NCBI RefSeq assembly: GCF_017491605.1
Contig: NZ_JAFGYY010000003.1
Location: 124,001 to 188,000 of the forward strand
Origin: Pseudomonas sp. 30_B
Lineage (GTDB): Bacteria > Pseudomonadota > Gammaproteobacteria > Pseudomonadales > Pseudomonadaceae
DNA length: 64,000 bases
Direction: 5' to 3'
This document shows, one piece after another, positions 53,033-64,000 of this stretch. The translations under genes were made by a program, and so were the position numbers. Position 1 is the first letter of the stretch. Every line of letters starts with the position of its first letter. A model generated the notes under the pieces. It made no database searches, was not told the origin of the DNA, and worked only from the letters and a program-made list of their open reading frames with translations.

Positions 53033-54231
53033 TGTTCTCCTTCCTGCGCCCCTATCCGTCCCCGCTGATCAGCCGCCATGGCATCGACATCGATTTCCCG
53101 CTGCTGGCGGGTTGCCTGGCGTTGCTCGGCCTGGGGCTGGTGATGGTCACTTCGGCGTCGTCCGAGGTGGCGGCGGCGCAGTCCGGCAACCCGCTGTACT
53201 TCTCGGTCCGTCACCTGATCTACCTGGCCATCGGCTTCGTCGCCTGCGGCCTGACCATGATGGTCCCGATGGAAACCTGGCAGCGCCTGGGCTGGAAGCT
53301 GCTGGCCATCGCCTTCGGGTTGCTGGTGCTGGTAATCACCCCCGGCATCGGCCGCGAGGTGAACGGCTCGATGCGCTGGATCGGCTTCGGCCTGTTCAAC
53401 ATTCAGCCCTCGGAGATCGCCAAGGTCTTCGTGGTGATCTTCATGGCTGGTTATCTGGTGCGCCGCCAGGAAGAAGTACGCGAAAGCTGGCTCGGGTTCT
53501 TCAAGCCCTTCGTGGTGCTGCTGCCGATGGCCGGCCTGCTGCTGCGCGAGCCCGACTTCGGTGCCACCGTGGTGATGATGGGCGCCGCTGCCGCCATGCT
53601 GTTCCTCGGCGGTGTCGGGCTGTTCCGCTTTGGCCTGATGGTGGCCCTGGCCATCGGTGCGGTGGTGCTGCTGATCCAGACCCAGCCCTACCGGATGGCG
53701 CGCCTGACCAACTTCACCGACCCCTGGGCCGACCAGTTCGGCGCTGGCTACCAGCTCAGCCAGGCGCTGATCGCCTTCGGCCGCGGTGGCTGGACCGGCA
53801 TGGGCCTGGGCAACAGCATCCAGAAGCAGTTCTACCTGCCCGAGGCGCACACCGACTTCGTGTTCGCCGTGCTCGCGGAGGAGCTCGGCATCGTCGGTGC
53901 CATGGCCACCGTGGCGCTGTTCGTCTTCGTCAGCCTGCGCGCGCTGTACATCGGCATCTGGGCCGAACAGTCGAAACAGTACTTCTCCGCCTACGTGGCC
54001 TACGGCCTGGCCTTCCTGTGGATCGGCCAGTTCCTGATCAACGTGGGCGTGAACGTCGGCCTGCTGCCGACCAAGGGCCTGACCCTGCCGTTCCTCAGCT
54101 ACGGCGGCAGCTCGCTGGTGATCTGCTGCGCCCAGCTGGGAATGCTGCTGCGCATCGAATGGGAACGTCGCACCGTGATGGGTAGCGAGGAATATGAATT
54201 CAGCGAAGAGGACTTTGCCGATGAAAGGTAA
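53032..54231 (+). CDS. ftsW: Septal glycosyltransferase FtsW (SEDS)
   Basis: A 399-residue polytopic SEDS protein that polymerises lipid II at the septum with FtsI. Signature segments: FNIQPSEIAKVFVVIFMA, LREPDFGATVVM (catalytic Asp), and GLLPTKGLTLPFLSYGGSSL near the C-terminus. Overlaps murG by 11 bases. Confidence 0.97.
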   Translation: MFSFLRPYPSPLISRHGIDIDFPLLAGCLALLGLGLVMVTSASSEVAAAQSGNPLYFSVRHLIYLAIGFVACGLTMMVPMETWQRLGWKLLAIAFGLLVLVITPGIGREVNGSMRWIGFGLFNIQPSEIAKVFVVIFMAGYLVRRQEEVRESWLGFFKPFVVLLPMAGLLLREPDFGATVVMMGAAAAMLFLGGVGLFRFGLMVALAIGAVVLLIQTQPYRMARLTNFTDPWADQFGAGYQLSQALIAFGRGGWTGMGLGNSIQKQFYLPEAHTDFVFAVLAEELGIVGAMATVALFVFVSLRALYIGIWAEQSKQYFSAYVAYGLAFLWIGQFLINVGVNVGLLPTKGLTLPFLSYGGSSLVICCAQLGMLLRIEWERRTVMGSEEYEFSEEDFADER

Positions 54232-55286
54232 CGTCCTGATCATGGCAGGCGGCACCGGCGGGCATGTGTTCCCGGCCCTGGCCTGCGCCCGCGAGTTCCA
54301 GGCGCGCGGTTACAGCGTGCACTGGCTGGGCACGCCGCGTGGTATCGAAAATGACCTGGTACCCAAGGCCGGCCTGCCGCTGCACCTGATCAACGTCAGC
54401 GGCCTGCGTGGCAAGGGCCTGAAGTCCCTGCTGCGTGCGCCGTTCGACCTGCTCAAGTCGCTGTTCCAGGCCATCGGCGTAGTTCGTCAGTTGAAGCCGG
54501 TCTGCGTGCTCGGCCTGGGTGGCTACGTCACCGGTCCGGGCGGCCTGGCCGCCAAACTGTCCGGTGTGCCGCTGGTGATCCATGAGCAGAACGCCGTTGC
54601 CGGCACCGCCAACCGCAGCCTCGCGCCGCTGGCCAAGCGGGTCTGCGAAGCCTTCCCGGACACCTTCGACGCCAGCGCCAAGCGCCTGACCACCGGCAAC
54701 CCGGTGCGCGCCGAACTGTTCCTGGAAGAGGGCGCCCGCGCGCCGCTGCCGGGGCGCCGCGTCAATCTGCTGGTGCTGGGCGGCAGCCTGGGCGCCGAGC
54801 CGTTGAACAAACTGATCCCCGAAGCGCTGGCGCAGATTCCCGCCGACGCTCGTCCGGCGATTCGCCATCAGGCCGGTCGTCAGCATGACCAGGTCACTGC
54901 GGAGCGTTATCGCACCGCGGGTGTCGAAGCCGACGTCGCTCCATTCATTGCCGACATGGCCGCCGCCTATGCCTGGGCTGATCTGGTGATCTGCCGCGCG
55001 GGTGCGCTGACCGTCAGTGAGTTGACCGCCGCCGGCCTGCCGTCCTTCCTGGTGCCGCTGCCCCACGCGATCGACGACCACCAGACCAAGAACGCCGAAT
55101 TCCTGGTGCGGGAGGGCGCTGCCCACCTGCTGCCACAGAAATCTACCAGCGCCGCCGACCTGGCCGCGCAGTTGTCCGAGGTATTGATGCATCCCGATTC
55201 CCTGACCCGCATGGCCGACCGCGCACGCAGCCTGGCCAAGCCCGAGGCTACCCGTACGGTAGTCGATGCCTGCCTGGAGGTGGCCC

Positions 55287-55294
<8 letters not shown>
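54221..55294 (+). CDS. murG: Lipid II-forming N-acetylglucosaminyltransferase
   Basis: A 357-residue GT-B enzyme at the inner face of the membrane. Motifs: [12 protein letters not shown] near the N-terminus, [12 protein letters not shown], and [22 protein letters not shown] for UDP-GlcNAc binding. The ATG at 54221 ([11 protein letters not shown]) is preceded by GAAGAGGA and lies inside the ftsW end. The longer upstream frame does not fit the family. Confidence 0.97.
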
Positions 55295-57685
<2,391 letters not shown>

Positions 57686-57688
57686 GCC

Positions 57689-58552
57689 ATGAACGGCGCT
57701 CAGCTTCGTCATCAGCAACCTGGTATCGGCCGTGTGCCCGCACGCAAGCCGGCGGCCCGTGGCGCAAGTCGCCTGGTGGCCAAGGAGCCGCTGAGCGCGC
57801 GCATGCCCAAGCCGAGCTTCGGCTTCCTCAAGGTACTGCTGTGGCCGCTGGTACTGGGCGTACTGGGCGTTGGCACCTATTACGGCGCGCAATACGCGCT
57901 GCCCTATGCGGACCGCCCGATCGCCAAGGTCAGCGTGGAAGGTGACCTGAGCTACATCAGCCAGCAGGCGGTGCAGCAGCGGATCAGCTCCTACGTTTCG
58001 GCGAGCTTCTTCACCATCGACCTGGCCGGCATGCGCCAGGAGCTGGAGCAGATGCCCTGGATCGCCCATGCCGAAGTGCGTCGCGTATGGCCCGACCAGG
58101 TGGTGATCCGCCTGGACGAGCAACTGCCGATCGCCCGCTGGGGCAACGAAGCGCTGCTGAACAACCAGGGCCAGGCCTTCGCCCCGCGCGAAGTGGCCAA
58201 CTACGAGCACCTGCCGCGCCTGTCCGGCCCGCAGCGTGCTCAGCAACAAGTGATGCAGCAGTACCAGATTCTCAGCCAGATGCTCCGTCCGCTGGGCTTC
58301 ACCATCGCCAGCCTGGACATGAGTTCGCGCGGCGCCTGGACCCTGGGTACCGCGCAGGGCGTGGAGATCATGCTGGGCCGCGATCACGCGGTAGAACAGA
58401 TTCGCCGGTTCGTGACCATCTACGACAAGGCGCTGAAAGATCAGATTTCGAAAATTGCGCGCATCGACATGCGCTACCCCAACGGCCTGGCCGTGGCGTG
58501 GCGCGATCCGGTGCCGGAAGCGACGGTGGCACAGACCACCGCCGTGCAGTGA
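57689..58552 (+). CDS. ftsQ: Cell division protein FtsQ
   Basis: A 287-residue bitopic protein: basic cytoplasmic tail (about 45 residues, longer than in E. coli), one membrane helix (about 48-68), a POTRA domain (about 75-145) and the FtsQ beta domain. It recruits FtsLB. Lies 3 bases after ddl and 21 before ftsA. Confidence 0.95.
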   Translation: MNGAQLRHQQPGIGRVPARKPAARGASRLVAKEPLSARMPKPSFGFLKVLLWPLVLGVLGVGTYYGAQYALPYADRPIAKVSVEGDLSYISQQAVQQRISSYVSASFFTIDLAGMRQELEQMPWIAHAEVRRVWPDQVVIRLDEQLPIARWGNEALLNNQGQAFAPREVANYEHLPRLSGPQRAQQQVMQQYQILSQMLRPLGFTIASLDMSSRGAWTLGTAQGVEIMLGRDHAVEQIRRFVTIYDKALKDQISKIARIDMRYPNGLAVAWRDPVPEATVAQTTAVQ

Positions 58553-58573
58553 GTTGAGGAGACTTCGATAAAC

Positions 58574-59821
58574 ATGGCAAGCGTGCAGAGCGGCAAAATG
58601 GTCGTCGGCCTGGACATCGGCACCTCCAAGGTGGTGGCGCTGGTGGGTGAGGTGGCGGCCGATGGCAAGCTGGAAATCGTCGGTATCGGGACGCACCCGT
58701 CGCGCGGCCTGAAGAAGGGCGTGGTGGTGAACATCGAGTCCACCGTCCAGTCCATCCAGCGTGCTATCGACGAGGCCCAGCAGATGGCGGGCTGCCGTAT
58801 CCACTCGGCCTTCGTCGGCATCGCCGGCAACCATATCCGCAGCCTGAATTCCCACGGCATCGTGGCGATTCGCGACCGCGAAGTCAGCGGTGCGGACATC
58901 GAGCGCGTGCTGGACGCGGCCCAGGCCGTGGCCATCCCGGCTGACCAGCGTGTGCTGCACACCCTGGCCCAGGACTACGTGATCGACAACCAGGAAGGCG
59001 TGCGCGAGCCGCTGGGCATGTCCGGCGTGCGCCTGGAAGCCAAGGTGCACGTGGTGACCTGTGCGGTGAACGCCGCGCAGAACATCGAGAAGTGCGTGCG
59101 TCGCTGCGGCCTGGAAGTGGACGACATCATCCTCGAGCAACTGGCTTCGGCCTACTCCGTGCTCACCGAGGACGAAAAGGAGCTGGGCGTGTGCCTGGTG
59201 GACATCGGCGGCGGCACCACCGACATCGCCATCTTCACCGAAGGCGCCATCCGCCATACGGCAGTGATCCCGATCGCCGGCGATCAGGTCACCAACGACA
59301 TCGCCATGGCGCTGCGTACCCCGACTCAATATGCCGAAGAGATCAAGATTCGATATGCTTGTGCCCTAGCCAAACTGGCCGGTGCGGGCGAAACCATCAA
59401 GGTGCCCAGCGTAGGGGACCGGCCGCCGCGGGAACTGTCGCGCCAAGCGCTTGCCGAAGTGGTCGAGCCTCGTTACGACGAGCTGTTCACTCTGGTTCAG
59501 GCGGAATTGCGCCGCAGTGGCTACGAGGACCTGATTCCTGCGGGAATCGTCCTGACCGGTGGCACTTCCAAGATGGAAGGCGCGGTCGAGCTGGCCGAAG
59601 AGATCTTTCACATGCCGGTGCGCCTGGGCGTACCTCACAGCGTCAAAGGACTGACCGACGTCGTGCGCAATCCAATCTACTCCACGGGCGTGGGCCTGCT
59701 CATGTACGGGCTGCAGAAGCAGTCCGACGGCATTTCCATGTCCGGCAGCAGCTTCAGCAGCGACGAACCCAAGACACCGGTACTGGAAAAGCTTAAACGC
59801 TGGGTCCAGGGCAATTTCTGA
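58574..59821 (+). CDS. ftsA: Cell division protein FtsA
   Basis: A 415-residue actin-like ATPase. Phosphate 1 loop VGLDIGTSKVVALVG, phosphate 2 loop LVDIGGGTTDIAIF, and the C-terminal amphipathic membrane-targeting helix (VLEKLKRWVQGNF). It tethers FtsZ to the membrane. Confidence 0.98.
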   Translation: MASVQSGKMVVGLDIGTSKVVALVGEVAADGKLEIVGIGTHPSRGLKKGVVVNIESTVQSIQRAIDEAQQMAGCRIHSAFVGIAGNHIRSLNSHGIVAIRDREVSGADIERVLDAAQAVAIPADQRVLHTLAQDYVIDNQEGVREPLGMSGVRLEAKVHVVTCAVNAAQNIEKCVRRCGLEVDDIILEQLASAYSVLTEDEKELGVCLVDIGGGTTDIAIFTEGAIRHTAVIPIAGDQVTNDIAMALRTPTQYAEEIKIRYACALAKLAGAGETIKVPSVGDRPPRELSRQALAEVVEPRYDELFTLVQAELRRSGYEDLIPAGIVLTGGTSKMEGAVELAEEIFHMPVRLGVPHSVKGLTDVVRNPIYSTGVGLLMYGLQKQSDGISMSGSSFSSDEPKTPVLEKLKRWVQGNF

Positions 59822-59838
59822 TTTACCACCGCGGTAAA
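59822..59838 (+). promoter_or_regulatory. Small hairpin between ftsA and ftsZ
   Basis: TTTACC, 5-base loop, GGTAAA, starting directly after the ftsA stop and about 20 bases before the ftsZ ribosome site. May affect ftsZ mRNA stability or translation. Confidence 0.35.
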
Positions 59839-59874
59839 CGTAGGCGACACAACTAGAAAGGAAGGAGAGGGGAA

Positions 59875-61059
59875 ATGTTTGAATTGGTAGATAACGTCCC
59901 GCAAACAGCAGTCATCAAGGTTATCGGCGTAGGTGGCGGCGGCGGCAACGCCGTGAACCACATGGCCAAGAACAACGTTGATGGCGTCGAATTCATTTGC
60001 GCCAACACCGATGCGCAGGCGCTGAAGAACATCGCCGCGCGCACCGTGCTGCAACTCGGCCCGGGCGTGACCAAGGGCCTGGGCGCTGGCGCCAACCCTG
60101 AAGTAGGCCGCCAGGCCGCCATCGAGGACCGCGAGCGCATCGCCGAAGTCCTGGAAGGCGCCGACATGGTCTTCATCACCACCGGCATGGGTGGCGGTAC
60201 CGGTACCGGTGCTGCGCCGATCATTGCCGAGGTTGCCAAGGAAATGGGCATCCTCACCGTGGCCGTGGTCACCCGTCCGTTCCCGTTCGAAGGTCGCAAG
60301 CGCATGCAGATCGCCGACGAAGGCATCCGCTCGCTGGCGGAAAGCGTCGACTCGCTGATCACCATCCCGAACGAAAAACTGCTGACCATCCTGGGCAAGG
60401 ACGCGAGCCTGCTGGCCGCCTTCGCCAAGGCCGACGATGTACTGGCCGGTGCCGTTCGCGGTATCTCCGACATCATCAAGCGCCCGGGCATGATCAACGT
60501 CGACTTCGCCGACGTGAAGACCGTCATGAGCGAAATGGGCATGGCCATGATGGGTACCGGCTGCGCCAGCGGCCCGAACCGCGCTCGCGAGGCAACCGAA
60601 GCCGCGATCCGCAACCCGCTGCTGGAAGACGTCAACCTGCAGGGCGCCCGCGGCATCCTGGTGAACATCACCGCAGGTCCCGACCTGTCCCTGGGCGAGT
60701 ACTCCGACGTGGGTAACATCATCGAACAGTTCGCTTCCGAGCACGCCACCGTGAAGGTGGGCACCGTGATCGATCCGGACATGCGCGACGAGCTGCACGT
60801 CACCGTGGTCGCCACCGGTCTGGGCGCTCGCCTGGAGAAGCCGGTGAAGGTCGTCGACAACACCGTGCAGACCCAGGCTGTCAGCACCCAGGCTCCGGTT
60901 CAGCGCGAGCAGCAGTCGGTGAACTACCGTGACCTGGACCGTCCGACCGTCATGCGCAACCAGTCCCACGGCGGCGCTGCCACCGCGGCCAAGCTGAATC
61001 CGCAGGACGATCTGGACTACCTGGACATCCCGGCCTTCCTGCGTCGTCAGGCCGATTGA
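59875..61059 (+). CDS. ftsZ: Cell division GTPase FtsZ
   Basis: A 394-residue tubulin homologue forming the Z ring. Tubulin signature GGGTGTGAAP (about residues 105-114), N-terminal VGVGGGGGNAVNHM, synergy loop NVDFADVKTVM, flexible linker about 320-375, and the conserved C-terminal peptide DDLDYLDIPAFLRRQAD for FtsA/ZipA binding. An exceptionally strong ribosome site (AAGGAAGGAGAGG) precedes it, matching its high expression. Confidence 0.99.
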   Translation: MFELVDNVPQTAVIKVIGVGGGGGNAVNHMAKNNVDGVEFICANTDAQALKNIAARTVLQLGPGVTKGLGAGANPEVGRQAAIEDRERIAEVLEGADMVFITTGMGGGTGTGAAPIIAEVAKEMGILTVAVVTRPFPFEGRKRMQIADEGIRSLAESVDSLITIPNEKLLTILGKDASLLAAFAKADDVLAGAVRGISDIIKRPGMINVDFADVKTVMSEMGMAMMGTGCASGPNRAREATEAAIRNPLLEDVNLQGARGILVNITAGPDLSLGEYSDVGNIIEQFASEHATVKVGTVIDPDMRDELHVTVVATGLGARLEKPVKVVDNTVQTQAVSTQAPVQREQQSVNYRDLDRPTVMRNQSHGGAATAAKLNPQDDLDYLDIPAFLRRQAD

Positions 61060-61090
61060 GTCGATTTATCAGGAGTATGAATGTGATTGG

Positions 61091-61119
61091 TGTTCAGCAA
61101 AGGGCGGTTCTGCTATCAT
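61091..61119 (+). promoter_or_regulatory. Candidate lpxC promoter
   Basis: Weak -35 TGTTCA (61091-61096), 17-base spacer, TATCAT (61114-61119) preceded by TGC, an extended -10. Would give lpxC its own start apart from the dcw transcript. Confidence 0.5.
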
Positions 61120-61135
61120 CGCCGCCCATTGTTGA

Positions 61136-62083
<948 letters not shown>

Positions 62084-62112
62084 AGGAACCTCCTTCCTTC
62101 AGTAATAACTTC

Positions 62113-62141
62113 AAAGGCCACCCCAGGGTGGCCTTTTTTTT
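62113..62141. terminator. Terminator lpxC/dciA
   Basis: AAAGGCCACC, 3-4 base loop, GGTGGCCTTTTTTT, about 30 bases after lpxC; the A run on the other side may serve dciA. Confidence 0.9.
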
Positions 62142-62166
62142 ATGCCAGCAGTTTTGCGCCCCTGGA

Positions 62167-62622
62167 TTATTCCTTCGGCTTGCGGCTGCGGCTGGCAAGG
62201 CGCTCCAGGGCGGCCTTGAGCTGCGGATTGTCGATGCCTTCGGCGGCTTCATGGAGTGTAGCGGCGGCCGACTCCGTCAGCGTGACGGTGCGCGCCGGGG
62301 CGCTGGCCTGGCTGAGCGGCTGCACCTTGAACAGGATGCGCGCAAGCCCGCGGAACTCCTCATAGGCAGCGAGTTGCCGAAGCAGGCGATTCTGCTGGTA
62401 GCGCAACCGGGTGGCCCAGTGGCCGTCGGTGACGATCAGCAGCAGGCTGCCTTCGCGCCAGGAGGCGATGCGGCAATAGGGGCGTGCGGCGGGCTGCAGC
62501 TGCGAGTCGAGCAACTCTTGCAGGTGCGAGAGACGCTGGGCCTCGGCGAACAGCGATTGCAGGGGCTTGGCTTCGCGCAGCAGCTTGGTCGATGCCTGGG
62601 CGGGCAGGGGGCGGAAGGCCAT
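62167..62622 (-). CDS. dciA: Replicative helicase loader-type protein DciA (DUF721)
   Basis: A 151-residue DUF721 protein with the N-terminal KH-like domain (about 20-115, with the WREGSLLLIVTDGHWATRLRYQQ core) and a less ordered tail. DciA interacts with the DnaB helicase in bacteria without phage-type DnaC loaders. It lies convergent with lpxC and divergent from secA. Confidence 0.88.
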   Translation of the reverse strand: MAFRPLPAQASTKLLREAKPLQSLFAEAQRLSHLQELLDSQLQPAARPYCRIASWREGSLLLIVTDGHWATRLRYQQNRLLRQLAAYEEFRGLARILFKVQPLSQASAPARTVTLTESAAATLHEAAEGIDNPQLKAALERLASRSRKPKE

Positions 62623-62924
62623 GGTGAAAACCCGAGGGTGAATAAAGGGCGATGGTAGCAGATGGAGGATTCATCCGGTTGCAGGATGCTTGTCGCGGCG
62701 CAACCTTGAAGTTGCGCGTCTGCGTCACCATATCAACCACACGGATTAAAAGTTATTCGTCCACGCATTGCCCGAAATGTCATGGAGTGCGAAGCTTCCA
62801 AGGATGACTTCGGCACTTTTTTCATACACGTTTCCGGGTAGAATGCCCGCTTCGTTGCCGTTCCGCGCCGCGGCCAGCCAGTCGGGCAGCCCTCCAATTC
62901 TCCAGTTCGGATGACCCAGTCGAT
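62623..62924. other. Intergenic region dciA/secA (302 bp), no gene seen
   Basis: It holds a perfect 7-bp stem GCGCAAC / GTTGCGC (62698-62717) without a T run and a TAGAAT -10-like element just before GCCCGC at about 62840, a candidate secA start. There is no SecM-like arrest peptide before secA, unlike in E. coli. Confidence 0.5.
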
Positions 62925-64000
62925 ATGTTTGCGCCTTTGTTGAAAAAACTCTTTGGAAGCAAGAACGAGCGTGAAGTAAAGCGCATGGTCAAGCAGGTCC
63001 AGGCCATCAATGCGCTCGAGCCCCAGATGGTGGCGCTTTCCGATGAGCAACTGAAGGCCAAGACCGAGGAGTTCAAGGCGCGCGTCGCCAAGGGCGAAAC
63101 CCTCGACCAGATCCTCCCCGAAGCCTTCGCCGTGGCCCGTGAGGCCGGCAAGCGCGTAATGGGCATGCGCCACTTCGACGTCCAGTTGATCGGCGGCATG
63201 ACCCTGCACGAAGGCAAGATCGCCGAGATGCGTACCGGTGAGGGCAAGACCCTCGTGGGTACCCTGGCCGTTTACCTGAACGCCCTGGCTGGCAAAGGCG
63301 TGCACGTGGTCACCGTGAACGACTACCTGGCCCGCCGCGACGCCAACTGGATGCGTCCGCTGTATGAGTTCCTCGGCCTGTCCGTCGGCATCGTCAGCCC
63401 GTTCCAGCCGCCGGAAGAGAAGCGCGCCGCCTACGCGTCCGACATCACCTACGGTACCAACAACGAATTCGGTTTCGACTATCTGCGCGACAACATGGCG
63501 TTCAGCCTGGAAGACAAGTTCCAGCGCGAGCTGAACTTCGCCGTGGTCGACGAAGTGGACTCCATCCTCATCGACGAAGCGCGGACTCCGCTGATCATCT
63601 CCGGCCAGGCCGAAGACAGCTCCGAGCTGTACATCAAGATCAACAAGCTGATCCCGCGCCTGAAGCGTCACATCGAGGAAGTCGAAGGCCAGGTGACCCA
63701 GCAGGGCCACTACAGCATCGACGAGAAGACCCGCCAGGTCGAACTCAACGAGCAGGGCCACGCCTACGTCGAGGAACTGCTGACCCAGAACGGCCTGCTG
63801 GCCGAGGGCGAGAGCCTCTACTCGGCGCACAACCTCAGCCTGCTGACCCACGTCTACGCAGCGCTGCGCGCCCACACCCTGTTCCACCGCAACGTGGAAT
63901 ACATCGTTCAGGGCGACCAGGTCCTGCTGATCGACGAGCACACCGGTCGTACCATGCCGGGCCGCCGCCTCTCCGAGGGCCTGCACCAGGCCATCGAGGC
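62925..64000 (+). CDS. secA: Preprotein translocase ATPase SecA (3' end outside window)
   Basis: The first 358 residues of SecA, open at the window end. Start ATG 62925 ([17 protein letters not shown]). Walker A region [20 protein letters not shown] (about residue 103), DEAD-like motif [21 protein letters not shown] (about 207), and the start of the preprotein-binding domain at about 225 are visible. The motor drives protein export through SecYEG. It is read in a single intact frame throughout. Confidence 0.98.
   Translation, partial: MFAPLLKKLFGSKNEREVKRMVKQVQAINALEPQMVALSDEQLKAKTEEFKARVAKGETLDQILPEAFAVAREAGKRVMGMRHFDVQLIGGMTLHEGKIAEMRTGEGKTLVGTLAVYLNALAGKGVHVVTVNDYLARRDANWMRPLYEFLGLSVGIVSPFQPPEEKRAAYASDITYGTNNEFGFDYLRDNMAFSLEDKFQRELNFAVVDEVDSILIDEARTPLIISGQAEDSSELYIKINKLIPRLKRHIEEVEGQVTQQGHYSIDEKTRQVELNEQGHAYVEELLTQNGLLAEGESLYSAHNLSLLTHVYAALRAHTLFHRNVEYIVQGDQVLLIDEHTGRTMPGRRLSEGLHQAIE

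Overview
The window is chromosomal core DNA of a Pseudomonas. GC is high, codon use favours G or C at third positions throughout, and the gene order (tldD, pmbA, ptsO-rapZ-ptsN-hpf-rpoN-lpt-kds, mla, murA-hisGDC, algW, cysD-cysNC, trpS, zapE, rplM-rpsI, petABC, sspAB, the dcw cluster, lpxC, dciA, secA) is the one I know from the Pseudomonas aeruginosa lineage. I cannot name the species from this window alone. I see no prophage, integron, CRISPR array, plasmid segment or tRNA gene. The only mobile-type element is a RAYT gene with its REP sequences.

Layout. 1-3082: TldD/TldE peptidase genes with the ribosome assembly factor gene darP between them. 3152-6680 (minus): the nitrogen PTS block ptsO-rapZ-ptsN-hpf and rpoN. 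6923-10251 (minus): LPS transport and Kdo synthesis (lptB, lptA, lptC, kdsC, kdsD). 10492-13541 (plus): the mlaFEDCB phospholipid transport operon, then ibaG, murA and hisG-hisD-hisC. 18537-22185: the envelope stress protease algW, a Nif3 protein and a lytic transglycosylase. 22186-25017: sulfate activation. 25115-25674: a RAYT gene between perfectly inverted REP sequences. 25741-34172: housekeeping and small metabolic genes (zapG, a hydrolase, trpS, zapE, an unassigned exported protein, a GlxA-like regulator, an acyl-CoA dehydrogenase, an aldo/keto reductase). 34418-39197: rplM-rpsI, the cytochrome bc1 complex and sspAB. 39259-43620: dolP, gmhA, yraN, lpoA and rsmI. 43661-44014: RNase P RNA. 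44326-61059: a complete division and cell wall cluster, mraZ to ftsZ, with most genes overlapping by 1 to 11 bases. It is followed by lpxC, dciA and the start of secA, which runs off the end.

How it fits together. Most of the window builds or maintains the envelope: peptidoglycan precursors (murA, murC-G, ddl, mraY), the divisome (ftsL, I, W, Q, A, Z), LPS (kdsC, kdsD, lptABC, lpxC, gmhA), outer-membrane lipid asymmetry (mla), and envelope quality control (algW, lpoA, dolP, mltB). The rest is respiration, translation and central regulation.

The least ordinary signals are non-coding. Two roughly 140-bp repeats share a core and keep three nested stems paired through compensatory base changes. 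The RAYT gene has 26-bp perfect inverted REPs, and a REPIN of a different class lies 4 kb away. An antisense GTGGG array resembling MraZ boxes lies at the 3' end of rnpB, about 240 bp upstream of the true mra operator. A 16-bp perfect palindrome covers the -35 of the rplM-rpsI promoter. I found no clearly new gene system.
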